Below, one piece after another: positions 44,359-53,219 of a DNA stretch of 64,000 nt. The translations under genes and the position numbers were made by a program. The first letter of the stretch is position 1. Each line of letters starts with the position of its first letter. The stretch comes from Streptomyces geranii (GTDB lineage Bacteria > Actinomycetota > Actinomycetes > Streptomycetales > Streptomycetaceae), in NCBI RefSeq assembly GCF_002954775.1, contig NZ_KZ672955.1, positions 13,418-77,417 of the forward strand. Direction: 5' to 3'. A model generated the notes under the pieces. It saw nothing but the letters and a program-made list of their open reading frames with translations. It did not search any database and was not told the origin of the DNA.

Positions 44359-44649
44359 ATGAGCGTGGTTCTACAAGTGCTCTACGTCGCGCTGATGTGT
44401 TTCCTCATCGTGCTGATCTTCCGGTTGGTCATGGATTACGTCTTCCAGTTCGCCCGCTCGTGGCAACCCGGCAAGGCGATGGTGGTCGTTCTGGAGGCCA
44501 CTTACACTGTCACTGATCCACCGCTCAAGCTTCTGCGGCGGTTCATCCCGCCGTTGCGTCTCGGGGGCGTGGCACTTGACCTGTCCTTCTTCGTTCTGAT
44601 GATCATCGTCTACATCCTGATCACCGTCGTGACCAATCTCGCGAGGTGA
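44359..44649 (+). CDS. YggT family membrane protein
   Basis: This 96-residue protein has two membrane helices (about 4-26 and 73-94) with the YggT motif DPPLKLLRRFIPPLRLGGVALDLS between them. The family is linked by position to division genes and, in some bacteria, to osmotic tolerance; its role is not settled. It lies between sepF and divIVA as in other actinobacteria. ATG at 44359 after GGGGAGAGGGAAG. Confidence 0.92.
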   Translation: MSVVLQVLYVALMCFLIVLIFRLVMDYVFQFARSWQPGKAMVVVLEATYTVTDPPLKLLRRFIPPLRLGGVALDLSFFVLMIIVYILITVVTNLAR

Positions 44650-44701
44650 CTGTGGACGATACGGTCTTGCCGACTGCCGATGACTACGTTGAGGTGAAGA
44701 G

Positions 44702-45970
44702 ATGCCGTTGACCCCTGAGGATGTGCGGAACAAGCAGTTCACGACCGTCCGCCTCCGAGAAGGCTATGACGAGGACGAGGTCGATGCCTTCCTCGACGAG
44801 GTCGAAGCCGAACTGACCCGCCTGCTCCGCGAGAACGAGGATCTGCGCGCCAAGCTGGCCGCCGCCACCCGTGCCGCCGCGCAGAACCAGCAGCAGGGCA
44901 TGCGCAAGCCTCCCGAACAGGATCAGCAGCAGGGTATGCAGCAACAGGGCATGCCCCAGCAAGGCATGCCTCAGCAGGGAATGCCCCAGCAGGGCATGCG
45001 AGGACCGGGCGGCCCGGTGCCCGCCGGCATATCGGGCCCGCCGCAGCAGCAGATGGGCGGCCCCATGGGCGGCCCGCCCCAGCTGCCCAGCGGCGCGCCG
45101 CAGTTGCCCCCCGGCCCCGGTGGCCAGGGTGGTCCGCAGGGTCCCGGCCCGATGGGTCAGGGCCCCATGGGTCAGAACCCGATGCAGGGTCAGATGGGTG
45201 GCCCCATGGGTCAGGGCCCGATGCAGGGTCAGATGGGCCAGGGCGGCATGCCCGGCCAGATGCAGCAGATGCCCGGTCAGCAGATGCAGGGTCAGATGCA
45301 GCAGATGGGCGGCCCGATGGGCGGTCCCATGGGTGGCCCGATGGGCGGCCCCGGTCAGGGTCCCGGCGGCGACAGCGCCGCGCGTGTTCTCTCGCTGGCC
45401 CAGCAGACGGCCGACCAGGCCATCGCGGAGGCCCGTTCCGAGGCCAACAAGATCGTCGGCGAGGCTCGCAGCCGCGCCGAGGGCCTGGAGCGCGACGCCC
45501 GTGCCAAGGCCGACGCTCTGGAGCGGGACGCGCAGGAGAAGCACCGCGTCGCGATGGGCTCCCTGGAGTCCGCCCGTGCCACGCTGGAGCGCAAGGTCGA
45601 GGATCTGCGCGGCTTCGAGCGCGAGTACCGCACCCGTCTGAAGTCCTACCTGGAGTCGCAGCTGCGTCAGCTGGAGACCCAGGCCGACGACTCGCTGGCC
45701 CCGCCGCGTGCTCCGGCCGCGGCCTCCCTGCCGCCGTCCCCGGCGCCCTCGATGGCCCCGGCAGGCGCCGGTGCGCCGTCGTACGGCGGGGGTCAGGGCA
45801 TGGGCGGTGGCATGGGTCCCGGCCCGGCCGCCCCGTCCTACGGCGGTCAGCAGCAGATGTCTCCGGCCATGACCCAGCCCATGGCTCCGGTCCGGCCCCA
45901 GGGTCCGTCCCCGATGGGCCAGGCTCCCTCGCCGATGCGCGGCTTCCTGATCGACGAGGACGACAACTGA
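44702..45970 (+). CDS. divIVA: Polar growth protein DivIVA
   Basis: This 422-residue coiled-coil protein marks negatively curved membrane at hyphal tips and directs apical growth and branching in Streptomyces. The N-terminal crossed-loop domain ([13 protein letters not shown]..) and first coiled coil (about 25-60) are followed by a long Gln/Gly/Met/Pro-rich insert (about 64-220; [14 protein letters not shown] repeats). A second coiled coil (about 222-325) and a disordered tail ending FLIDEDDN follow. The insert is characteristic of streptomycete DivIVA. It ends the dcw cluster at a strong terminator. Confidence 0.97.
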   Translation: MPLTPEDVRNKQFTTVRLREGYDEDEVDAFLDEVEAELTRLLRENEDLRAKLAAATRAAAQNQQQGMRKPPEQDQQQGMQQQGMPQQGMPQQGMPQQGMRGPGGPVPAGISGPPQQQMGGPMGGPPQLPSGAPQLPPGPGGQGGPQGPGPMGQGPMGQNPMQGQMGGPMGQGPMQGQMGQGGMPGQMQQMPGQQMQGQMQQMGGPMGGPMGGPMGGPGQGPGGDSAARVLSLAQQTADQAIAEARSEANKIVGEARSRAEGLERDARAKADALERDAQEKHRVAMGSLESARATLERKVEDLRGFEREYRTRLKSYLESQLRQLETQADDSLAPPRAPAAASLPPSPAPSMAPAGAGAPSYGGGQGMGGGMGPGPAAPSYGGQQQMSPAMTQPMAPVRPQGPSPMGQAPSPMRGFLIDEDDN

Positions 45971-46006
45971 CGGCCTTTAGTACGCCTTAGGCGTCGGCGG
46001 CGTTCA

Positions 46007-46046
46007 GGGCGGGGCCCCGGATTTTCATCCGGGGCCCCGCCCTTTT
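46007..46046 (+). terminator. Rho-independent terminator of divIVA
   Basis: A perfect 16-bp stem (GGGCGGGGCCCCGGAT with ATCCGGGGCCCCGCCC), a TTTC loop and a TTTT tract follow divIVA by 36 bp. This marks the end of the dcw cluster. Confidence 0.92.
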
Positions 46047-46083
46047 GCGTTGCGTTGCGCTCCGCGGGGTGGGCGGGTTTTTG

Positions 46084-46138
46084 GCTGCGGGCCCGGTGGG
46101 GGCTGGTCGCGCAGTTCCCCGCGCCCCTTACGGGGCGC
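46084..46138 (+). repeat. Dispersed extragenic repeat, copy 2
   Basis: This copy reads GCTGCGGGCCCGGTGGGGGC, then TGGTCGCGCAGTTCCCCGCG and CCCCTTACGGGGCGC, differing from copy 1 (37195-37247) only by one inserted C and the short loop. It sits between the terminators of divIVA and ileS. Confidence 0.8.
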
Positions 46139-46163
46139 TGTACTACGGCGGTTTTAGTAGCAC

Positions 46164-46205
46164 CGAAGGCCCGGTCCCGACGAACAGCTCGGGGACCGGG
46201 CCTTC
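46164..46205 (-). terminator. Terminator of ileS
   Basis: Arms GAAGGCCCGGTCCC (46164-46177) and GGGACCGGGCCTTC (46192-46205) form a 14-bp perfect stem, 17 bp past the ileS stop on the minus strand. The minus strand continues into CTACTAAAACC. Confidence 0.85.
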
Positions 46206-46221
46206 TTGGTACTGCCAACTG

Positions 46222-49200
46222 CTATGCCTTGCGCAGGCGGAACGTCAGGGACAGGCCCTCGTCGGCGAACGGGTCGCCGTATGTGTCGTCCGCCTCGTCG
46301 GCGGCGAAGTCCGTTGCCAGGACCTCGTCGGCGATCAGGGCCGAGTGCTCGGTCAGGGCCGCCGTCACCGCCGGGTCCGTGGACGTCCAGCGCAGGGCGA
46401 TGCGGTCGGCCACGTCGAGGCCGCTGTTCTTGCGGGCCTCCTGGATCAGGCGGATCGCGTCACGGGCCAGGCCCGCCTGGCGCAGCTCCTCGGTGATCTC
46501 CAGGTCGAGGGCGACCGTCGCACCCGAGTCGGACGCCACCGACCAGCCCTCGCGCGGGGTCTCCGTGATGATGACCTCGTCCGGCGCGAGCGTGACCGTC
46601 TCGCCGTCGACCTCCACCGACGCCGTGCCCTCGCGCAGGGCCAGGGACAGCGCCGCCGCGTCCGCGTTCGCCACGGCCTTCGCCACGTCCTGGACGCGCT
46701 TGCCGAACCGCTTGCCCAGGGCGCGGAAGTTGGCCTTGGCGGTGGTGTCGACCAGCGAGCCGCCGACCTCCGAGAGGGAGGCCAGGGCGCTGACGTTCAG
46801 CTCCTCCGTGATCTGCGCGTGCAGTTCGCGGTCCAGGGTGTCGAAGCCGGTCGCCGCGACCAGCGCGCGGGACAGCGGCTGGCGCGTCTTCACGCCGGAC
46901 TCCGCGCGCGTGGCACGGCCCAGTTCGACCAGCCGCCGTACGAGCACCATCTGCTTCGACAGCTCCGGGTCGATCGCGGACAGGTCCGCCTCGGGCCAGG
47001 AGGCCAGGTGAACGGACTCGGGGGCGTCCGGGGTCACCGGGACCACCAGGTCCTGCCAGACCCGCTCGGTGATGAACGGGGTCAGCGGGGCCATCAGCTT
47101 GGTGACCGTCTCGACCACCTCGTGCAGGGTGCGCAGCGCGGCCTTGTCGCCCTGCCAGAAGCGGCGCCGGGACCGGCGGACGTACCAGTTGGACAGGTCG
47201 TCGACGAACGCCGACAGGAGCTTGCCGGCGCGCTGGGTGTCGTACGACTCCAGAGCCTGCGTCACCTGGTCGGTGAGCGCGTGGAGTTCGGACAGCAGCC
47301 AGCGGTCCAGGACCGGACGGTCGGCCGGGGCCGGGTCGGCCGCGGACGGGGCCCAGTTCGACGTACGCGCGTACAGGGCCTGGAAGGCGACCGTGTTCCA
47401 GTAGGTGAGGAGCGTCTTGCGGACGACCTCCTGGATCGTGCCGTGGCCGACGCGGCGGGCCGCCCAGGGGGAGCCACCGGCCGCCATGAACCAGCGGACG
47501 GCGTCGGCGCCGTGGCGGTCCATCAGCGGGATCGGGTCCAGGGTGTTGCCCAGGTGCTTGGACATCTTGCGGCCGTCCTCGGCGAGGATGTGGCCGAGGC
47601 ACACCACGTTCTCGTAGGACGACTTGTCGAAGACCAGGGTGCCGACCGCCATCAGCGTGTAGAACCAGCCGCGGGTCTGGTCGATGGCCTCGCTGATGAA
47701 CTGCGCCGGGTAGCGGGACTCGAACAGCTCCTTGTTCTTGTACGGGTAGCCCCACTGCGCGAACGGCATCGAACCCGAGTCGTACCAGGCGTCGATGACC
47801 TCCGGCACGCGCGTGGCCGTCGTGCCGCAGCCGTCCTGGGGGCAGGCGAAGGTGACCGCGTCGATGAACGGGCGGTGCGGGTCCAGCTCCGACTGGTCGG
47901 TGCCCGTGAGGCCGGTCAGCTCCGCGCGGGAGCCGACGACCGTGAGGTGGTCCTCCTCGCAGCGCCAGATCGGGAGCGGGGTGCCCCAGTAGCGGTTGCG
48001 GGACAGCGCCCAGTCGATGTTGTTGTTCAGCCAGTCGCCGTACCGGCCGTTCTTGACCGTGTCCGGGTACCAGTTGGTCTTCTCGTTCTCCTGGAGGAGA
48101 CGGTCCTTGACGGCGGTGGTGCGGATGTACCAGGACGGCTGCGCGTAGTAGAGGAGCGCGGTGTGGCAGCGCCAGCAGTGCGGGTAGCTGTGCTCGTACG
48201 GGATGTGCTTGAAGAGCAGCCCGCGCGCGTGGAGGTCCTCGGTGAGCTTTTCGTCCGCCTTCTTGAAGAAGACACCGCCCACGAGGGAGACCTCGGCCTC
48301 GAAGGTGCCGTCCGGGCGGACCGGGTTGACGACCGGGAGGCCGTACGCGCGGCACACCTTGAGGTCTTCCTCGCCGAAGGCGGGGGACTGGTGGACCAGA
48401 CCCGTGCCGTCCTCGGTCGTCACGTACTCCGCGTTCACCACGTAGTGCGTGGGGACGTCCGCCGGGAACTCGACCAGCTCGAACGGTCGTTGATAGGACC
48501 AGCGCTCCATCTCGGCGCCGGTGAAGGACTGGCCGGTGGCCTGCCACTCCTCGCCGAGCGCCTTGGTGAGCAGTGGCTCGGCGACGACCAGCTTCTCGGT
48601 GCGGTCGGTCGCCACCACGTAGGTGACGTCCGGGTGCGCGGCGACCGCCGTGTTGGAGACCAGCGTCCAGGGCGTCGTCGTCCAGACGACGAGGGCGGCC
48701 TCGCCGGCCAGCGGACCGGAGGTGAGCGGGAAACGGACGTACACGGAGGGGTCGACGACCGTCTCGTAGCCCTGTGCCAGCTCGTGGTCCGACAGGCCCG
48801 TGCCGCAGCGGGGGCACCAGGGGGCGACGCGGTGGTCCTGGGTCAGCAGGCCCTTGTTGAAGATCTCCTTCAGCGACCACCAGACCGACTCGATGTACCC
48901 GGGGTCCATCGTGCGGTAGGGGTCCTGGAGGTCCGTCCAGTACCCCATGCGGGTCGTCAGCGCCTCGAAGGCGTCCGTGTGCCGGGTCACCGACTCGCGG
49001 CACTTGGCGTTGAACTCGGCGATGCCGTACGCCTCGATGTCCTGCTTGCCGGAGAAGCCCAGCTCCTTCTCGACCGCCAGCTCCACGGGGAGGCCGTGGC
49101 AGTCCCAGCCGGCCTTGCGGGCCACGTGGTAGCCGCGCATGGTGCGGAAGCGCGGGAACACGTCCTTGAAGACGCGGGCCTCGATGTGGTGGGCGCCCGG

Positions 49201-49371
49201 CATGCCGTTCGCGGTGGGCGGGCCCTCGTAGAACACCCATTCGGGGCGGCCCTCGGACTGCTCAAGGCTCTTGGCGAAGATCTTCTGCTCGCGCCAGAGG
49301 TCGAGCACGGCGTGCTCAAGGGCGGGCAGGTCGACCTGGGCGGGCACCTGGCGGTACGTCGGCGTTGTCAT
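46222..49371 (-). CDS. ileS: Isoleucyl-tRNA synthetase
   Basis: This 1049-residue class I synthetase charges tRNA-Ile. The HIGH-type motif is GMPGAHHIE near residue 60, the KMSKS motif is DGRKMSKHLGN in the catalytic core, and a large editing domain (CP1) and anticodon domain follow. It belongs to the long eukaryote-like (mupirocin-tolerant) clade typical of actinobacteria, by its length and GWDCHGLPVE block. I chose ATG 49371 because GGAGGA lies upstream; the frame extends through the T-box leader to 49515 but that part is RNA structure. Confidence 0.95.
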   Translation of the reverse strand: MTTPTYRQVPAQVDLPALEHAVLDLWREQKIFAKSLEQSEGRPEWVFYEGPPTANGMPGAHHIEARVFKDVFPRFRTMRGYHVARKAGWDCHGLPVELAVEKELGFSGKQDIEAYGIAEFNAKCRESVTRHTDAFEALTTRMGYWTDLQDPYRTMDPGYIESVWWSLKEIFNKGLLTQDHRVAPWCPRCGTGLSDHELAQGYETVVDPSVYVRFPLTSGPLAGEAALVVWTTTPWTLVSNTAVAAHPDVTYVVATDRTEKLVVAEPLLTKALGEEWQATGQSFTGAEMERWSYQRPFELVEFPADVPTHYVVNAEYVTTEDGTGLVHQSPAFGEEDLKVCRAYGLPVVNPVRPDGTFEAEVSLVGGVFFKKADEKLTEDLHARGLLFKHIPYEHSYPHCWRCHTALLYYAQPSWYIRTTAVKDRLLQENEKTNWYPDTVKNGRYGDWLNNNIDWALSRNRYWGTPLPIWRCEEDHLTVVGSRAELTGLTGTDQSELDPHRPFIDAVTFACPQDGCGTTATRVPEVIDAWYDSGSMPFAQWGYPYKNKELFESRYPAQFISEAIDQTRGWFYTLMAVGTLVFDKSSYENVVCLGHILAEDGRKMSKHLGNTLDPIPLMDRHGADAVRWFMAAGGSPWAARRVGHGTIQEVVRKTLLTYWNTVAFQALYARTSNWAPSAADPAPADRPVLDRWLLSELHALTDQVTQALESYDTQRAGKLLSAFVDDLSNWYVRRSRRRFWQGDKAALRTLHEVVETVTKLMAPLTPFITERVWQDLVVPVTPDAPESVHLASWPEADLSAIDPELSKQMVLVRRLVELGRATRAESGVKTRQPLSRALVAATGFDTLDRELHAQITEELNVSALASLSEVGGSLVDTTAKANFRALGKRFGKRVQDVAKAVANADAAALSLALREGTASVEVDGETVTLAPDEVIITETPREGWSVASDSGATVALDLEITEELRQAGLARDAIRLIQEARKNSGLDVADRIALRWTSTDPAVTAALTEHSALIADEVLATDFAADEADDTYGDPFADEGLSLTFRLRKA

Positions 49372-49687
49372 CAGCGAGCTTCCTCCGGCGGACTTTCTGC
49401 CTTCCGTCGGAGGGACGAGAGCCGGAATTCTCCGGACGCCGTGTACGGCGTACTCCCGCGGTACCACCCTCCTTGGCCCTCCGGCGCCTGTCTGGGCACC
49501 GATGAGCCCCCTCATTGGGGTCGCGATACCGGGTCTACTCGCCTTGGCTGTCCTGCACGCCTCGCTGCGGCTTTCTTCCGGCGGCTCCGGGGTGATCTTC
49601 GCGTCGCGCTCGCCCCCGGGCTTCCACCGTCCCCGGGTCGCTCTGGGCTGCGTACGCCGCTACTCGTCCCCATCCACGCTTCTCGCT
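49372..49687 (-). promoter_or_regulatory. T-box leader of ileS, translational type
   Basis: The T-box sequence AGGGTGGTACCGCGG is on the minus strand (plus 49456-49470), where uncharged tRNA-Ile pairs. Upstream, GAAGATCACC (near plus 49595-49604) offers an ATC specifier. At the 3' end, CCTCCGACGG (plus 49404-49413) pairs with CCGCCGGAGG (plus 49382-49391), hiding the ileS ribosome site, so control is probably of translation initiation. A -10 box TACACT at plus 49694-49699 would start the leader. Confidence 0.88.
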
Positions 49688-49693
49688 GCGCCC

Positions 49694-49699
49694 AGTGTA
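49694..49699 (-). promoter_or_regulatory. -10 box TACACT of ileS
   Basis: TACACT on the minus strand is 5-10 nt upstream of the expected 5' end of the T-box leader. The -35 region is weak. The interval 49700-49952 holds this promoter and the divergent promoter of the next gene; I see no other gene in it. Confidence 0.45.
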
Positions 49700-49952
49700 C
49701 GGCGACCCACGGACAGCGGCCGACCGGGTTTCCGAGCCACCCGAATGGCGAGGGTCGGGTGTCCGCATTCCGGGACGCCCGGCTCGGCGGATTACCGGGC
49801 GGGGAGCTGGGCACAACGCTTGAAGGCTTGCCCCGCGGGACCGGCGGGGCGGGCGGATCGGGCGGCGTGCCCCGTTGCCGCGGGACTCAAGTCGATTTAT
49901 CGTCCCAGCACGATTCGCGAGCAAGATCACGATATGTGAAGGGGCCGCGGCC

Positions 49953-50870
49953 ATGGTGGCGAAAAAGACCGCCGTACAGCAGTCGGCGTCCGGCAGGTCC
50001 ACTGGATCCGCGGCTGCGGGGGCCTCCGGCGCTGGCAAGGGGGCGGACGCCAAGAAGAGCGTCCGCGGAGGTGTGTCGGGGGCGAAGCGGGCCGGTGCGA
50101 AGGAGACGGTCCCCGAGGGGACCGCTCCGCAGGAGAGCGCGCCGAGGAAGAGTGCCGTGAGGAAGGCGGCGGCCAAGGAGGCGGTGGCTTCCGAGGCTTC
50201 CGAAACGGCGGTCGGGAAGACGGCGGTGGCCGGAAAAGGCGTGGCCGGGAAGGCCGCCGGGAAGAAAGCCGTGGGGAAGAAGGCCGCCGCCTCCGAGAGC
50301 GCCGCGGGCACACGCACGGCCAGGAAGAGCACGGCCAAGAAGGCGGGCGCGGCGCGGGCCGCGAAGACGACGGGAGCCACGACGGTGGTTGCGAAGAAGA
50401 CTCCGGGCACGGCCACGGCGCCGAAGAAGCCCAGCGCGGTACCCAAGGCGCGGATCGTCGCGGCGGTGGAGCCCGGTGAACTCGCCGTACGCCCCGGTGA
50501 GGATCCATGGACCTCCGAGGAGGTCGCGGAGGCACGCACCGAGCTGCAGACCGAGGTGCTGCGGCTGCGTGCCGAGCTAACGACATCCGAGCGGTCGCTC
50601 GTGGGTCTCATGCGGGACTCGGGCGACGGCGCGGGCGACGACCAGGCGGACACCGGCACCAAGAACATCACGCGCGAGGGCGAGATGGCGCTGGCCGCCA
50701 ACGCGCGCGAGATGCTCGTCCAGGACGAGCGGGCCCTGGAGCGGCTGGACTCGGGCACCTACGGCCTGTGCGAGAACTGCGGCAACGCGATCGGCAAGGC
50801 GCGTATGCAGGCCTTTCCGCGCGCGACGCTGTGCGTCGAGTGCAAGCAGAAGCAGGAGCGGCGCTACTAG
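49953..50870 (+). CDS. Histone H1-like protein with TraR/DksA zinc finger
   Basis: This 305-residue protein has two parts. Residues 1 to about 185 are Lys/Ala-rich, with KKA, AAK and GKKA repeats like histone H1 tails, and should bind DNA nonspecifically. Residues about 190-305 form a DksA-like coiled coil and a C4 zinc finger (CENC...CVEC), a domain that can enter the RNA polymerase channel. The S. coelicolor homologue beside ileS has been studied as a bifunctional histone-like protein (recollection). ATG at 49953 after GAAGGGG. Divergent from ileS. Confidence 0.9.
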   Translation: MVAKKTAVQQSASGRSTGSAAAGASGAGKGADAKKSVRGGVSGAKRAGAKETVPEGTAPQESAPRKSAVRKAAAKEAVASEASETAVGKTAVAGKGVAGKAAGKKAVGKKAAASESAAGTRTARKSTAKKAGAARAAKTTGATTVVAKKTPGTATAPKKPSAVPKARIVAAVEPGELAVRPGEDPWTSEEVAEARTELQTEVLRLRAELTTSERSLVGLMRDSGDGAGDDQADTGTKNITREGEMALAANAREMLVQDERALERLDSGTYGLCENCGNAIGKARMQAFPRATLCVECKQKQERRY

Positions 50871-51000
50871 CCCCCACTAGCCCCCGCCGGTCGGTACGCA
50901 GTCGGTGCGGATCCGCCGCCGTGTGCCTCCTGCGCTCCTGTGTGCCAGGAGGCGTGTCGTACTCTCGTCCTCAGTCAGGAACCTAGGTTGAGGGACTCAC

Positions 51001-51573
51001 GTGGCAGAGGCGGAGCGCATCATCGGTACGCCGGACATCCCAGACGCGGCGGGGGACGGGCCGGAGACCCCGGACGAGCGGCCCCGGGGCAAGCGCCGGA
51101 TCTTCGTGCTGTTCACGGTCGCCGCGCTGGCGTACGCGCTGGACCTCGTCAGCAAGATGATCGTGGTCGCCAAGCTGGAGCACCACGCGCCGATCGAGAT
51201 CATCGGGGACTGGCTGAAGTTCGAGGCGATCCGCAACGCGGGCGCCGCCTTCGGCATGGGCGAGGCCTTCACCGTGATCTTCACGGTCATCGCCGCCTCC
51301 GTGATCGTCGTGATCGCCCGCCTCGCCCGCAAGCTCTACAGCCTGCCCTGGGCGATCGCCCTCGGGCTGCTGCTCGGCGGCGCCCTGGGCAATCTGACCG
51401 ACCGGATCTTCCGCTCGCCGGGCGTCTTCGAGGGCGCGGTCGTCGACTTCATCGCGCCCAAGCACTTCGCGGTCTTCAACCTGGCCGACTCGGCGATCGT
51501 CTGCGGCGGCATCCTGATCGTCCTGCTGTCCTTCAAGGGGCTCGACCCGGACGGCACCGTCCACAAGGACTGA
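51001..51573 (+). CDS. lspA: Lipoprotein signal peptidase LspA
   Basis: This 190-residue aspartyl protease with four membrane helices cleaves signal peptides from prolipoproteins after lipid attachment. Conserved blocks [21 protein letters not shown] (first catalytic Asp) and [20 protein letters not shown] (second Asp) are all present. There is an extra 35-residue acidic N-terminus. GTG start at 51001. It precedes an RluD-type gene, a common bacterial order. Confidence 0.96.
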   Translation: MAEAERIIGTPDIPDAAGDGPETPDERPRGKRRIFVLFTVAALAYALDLVSKMIVVAKLEHHAPIEIIGDWLKFEAIRNAGAAFGMGEAFTVIFTVIAASVIVVIARLARKLYSLPWAIALGLLLGGALGNLTDRIFRSPGVFEGAVVDFIAPKHFAVFNLADSAIVCGGILIVLLSFKGLDPDGTVHKD

Positions 51574-51699
51574 GAGGGCCGAAGGGCTGAGAAGGACCGA
51601 AGGGCCGCAAGGGCTGAAGGTCGTAGGACTGTCTTACCGGGTGAGGGTTTGTCCACAGGCCCGGTCGGGGGTGCCGGGCCCGTCCGGCATACTCGACGG

Positions 51700-52644
51700 G
51701 TGAGCACCGTTCCCGAGATCCGTAACCTGCCCGTGCCCGACGGCCTGGAGGGCGAGCGTGTCGACGCCGCCATCTCCCGTATGTTCGGCTTCTCCCGTAC
51801 CAAGGCGGCCGAGCTGGCCGCCGCGGGGAAGGTCATGGTCGACGGATCGGTGGTCGGGAAGTCCGAGCGGGTGCACGGCGGTGCCTGGCTCGAAGTGGAG
51901 ATGCCGCAGGCACCCGCGCCCGTGCAGATCGTCGCCGAGCCGGTCGAGGGCATGGAGATCGTGCACGACGACGACGACATCGTCGTGATCGTCAAGCCCG
52001 TCGGCGTGGCCGCGCACCCGTCGCCCGGCTGGACCGGCACGACCGTCATCGGCGGGCTCGCCGCCGCCGGCTACCGCATCTCCACCTCCGGTGCCGCCGA
52101 GCGCCAGGGCATCGTGCACCGGCTCGACGTCGGCACCTCGGGGCTGATGGTGGTCGCCAAGTCGGAGCGCGCGTACACGTCACTGAAGCGCCAGTTCAAG
52201 GAGCGCACGGTCGACAAGCGCTACCACACGCTCGTCCAGGGCCACCCCGACCCGATGAGCGGCACGATCGACGCGCCCATCGGCCGGCACCCCAACCACG
52301 ACTACAAGTGGGCGGTCACCGCCGAGGGCAAGCCGTCCGTCACGCACTACGACCTCATCGAGGCGTTCCGCTCGGCCTCCCTGCTCGACGTGAAGCTGGA
52401 GACCGGCCGCACCCACCAGATCCGCGTCCACATGGCCGCCCACCGGCACCCCTGCGTCGGCGACCTGACGTACGGGGCCGACCCGACGCTCGCCAAGCGG
52501 CTCGGCCTGACCCGCCAGTGGCTGCACGCCGTGCGGCTCGGCTTCGAGCACCCGGGCGACGGCACCTGGGCCGAGTTCGCGAGCGTCTACCCGGACGACC
52601 TCGCCGACGCCCTGGCGAAGGTGCGCGAGGAGACCTACGCATGA
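51700..52644 (+). CDS. RluA/RluD-family pseudouridine synthase
   Basis: This 314-residue enzyme has an N-terminal S4 RNA-binding domain (about 12-75) and the RluA catalytic domain with the active Asp in [15 protein letters not shown]. It isomerises uridine in RNA, probably 23S rRNA as RluD does. GTG at 51700 is chosen because CATACT (51688-51693) ends 6 nt upstream, fitting a leaderless start. It overlaps the next gene by 4 bp. Confidence 0.93.
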   Translation: MSTVPEIRNLPVPDGLEGERVDAAISRMFGFSRTKAAELAAAGKVMVDGSVVGKSERVHGGAWLEVEMPQAPAPVQIVAEPVEGMEIVHDDDDIVVIVKPVGVAAHPSPGWTGTTVIGGLAAAGYRISTSGAAERQGIVHRLDVGTSGLMVVAKSERAYTSLKRQFKERTVDKRYHTLVQGHPDPMSGTIDAPIGRHPNHDYKWAVTAEGKPSVTHYDLIEAFRSASLLDVKLETGRTHQIRVHMAAHRHPCVGDLTYGADPTLAKRLGLTRQWLHAVRLGFEHPGDGTWAEFASVYPDDLADALAKVREETYA

Positions 52645-53114
52645 GCCCGCCGACGCCGTACGCCGTGCGTGTCGCCGAGGACCCCGCCGACCGCGAGGCA
52701 TGCTTCGCGGTGCGCAAGGAGGTCTTCGTCGTGGAGCAGCGGGTGCCGGAGGACCTGGAGTACGACGAGTACGACGCCGGTGCGCTGCATGTGCTGGCCG
52801 TCCGGGAGGACGGGGTGGCGCTCGGTACGGGGCGGTTGCTTTCCGGGGAGGCCGCGGTCGGGCGGACCGGGGGTGACCTGACCGTCGGGTCGCTGGGGCG
52901 GCTCGCCGTGCGGAAGGAAGCGCGAGGGCTCGGTGTCGGGGTCGCGCTCGTGCGGGGCATCGAGGAGGCGGCCCGGGAGTTGGGGCTTGCCGCCGTCGAT
53001 CTGCATGCGCAGACCTCGGCGCTGGGGTTCTACGAGCGGCTCGGGTATGTGGGGTACGGGGGCGAGTTCTACGAGGCCGGTATCGCGCATCTTGCGATGC
53101 GGCGCTCTCTTTAG
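52641..53114 (+). CDS. GNAT family N-acetyltransferase
   Basis: This 157-residue protein has the ElaA-like GNAT fold: [24 protein letters not shown] at the N-terminus, the acetyl-CoA loop [22 protein letters not shown], and [30 protein letters not shown] at the C-terminus. Substrate unknown. ATG at 52641 overlaps the pseudouridine synthase stop by 4 bp, so the two are coupled. Confidence 0.92.
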   Translation: MSPPTPYAVRVAEDPADREACFAVRKEVFVVEQRVPEDLEYDEYDAGALHVLAVREDGVALGTGRLLSGEAAVGRTGGDLTVGSLGRLAVRKEARGLGVGVALVRGIEEAARELGLAAVDLHAQTSALGFYERLGYVGYGGEFYEAGIAHLAMRRSL

Positions 53115-53219
53115 GTTTTTTCTCCCGCCCGCGCACCGCCCGTTTCCAGTCTCCTGGTGATTCGTCAGGGTCTCCTGTGGGGGGTTCCGCTCGTTGGCGG
53201 CTGTTCGGTCGTGCGTTTT

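Noticed and set aside
44939..45000. Tandem direct repeats in divIVA as a possible CRISPR-like array
   Set aside because: The repeats are in frame, code for QQGMP units, and have no spacers.
46045..50160. 1371-residue open frame on the plus strand opposite ileS
   Set aside because: It is the antisense shadow of ileS and its leader, low in real amino-acid pattern and rich in Arg/Gly/Val, as is usual in high-GC DNA.
51649..51657. Streptomyces-type DnaA box TTGTCCACA before the pseudouridine synthase gene
   Set aside because: Isolated single site with no AT-rich region or neighbours; not an origin.
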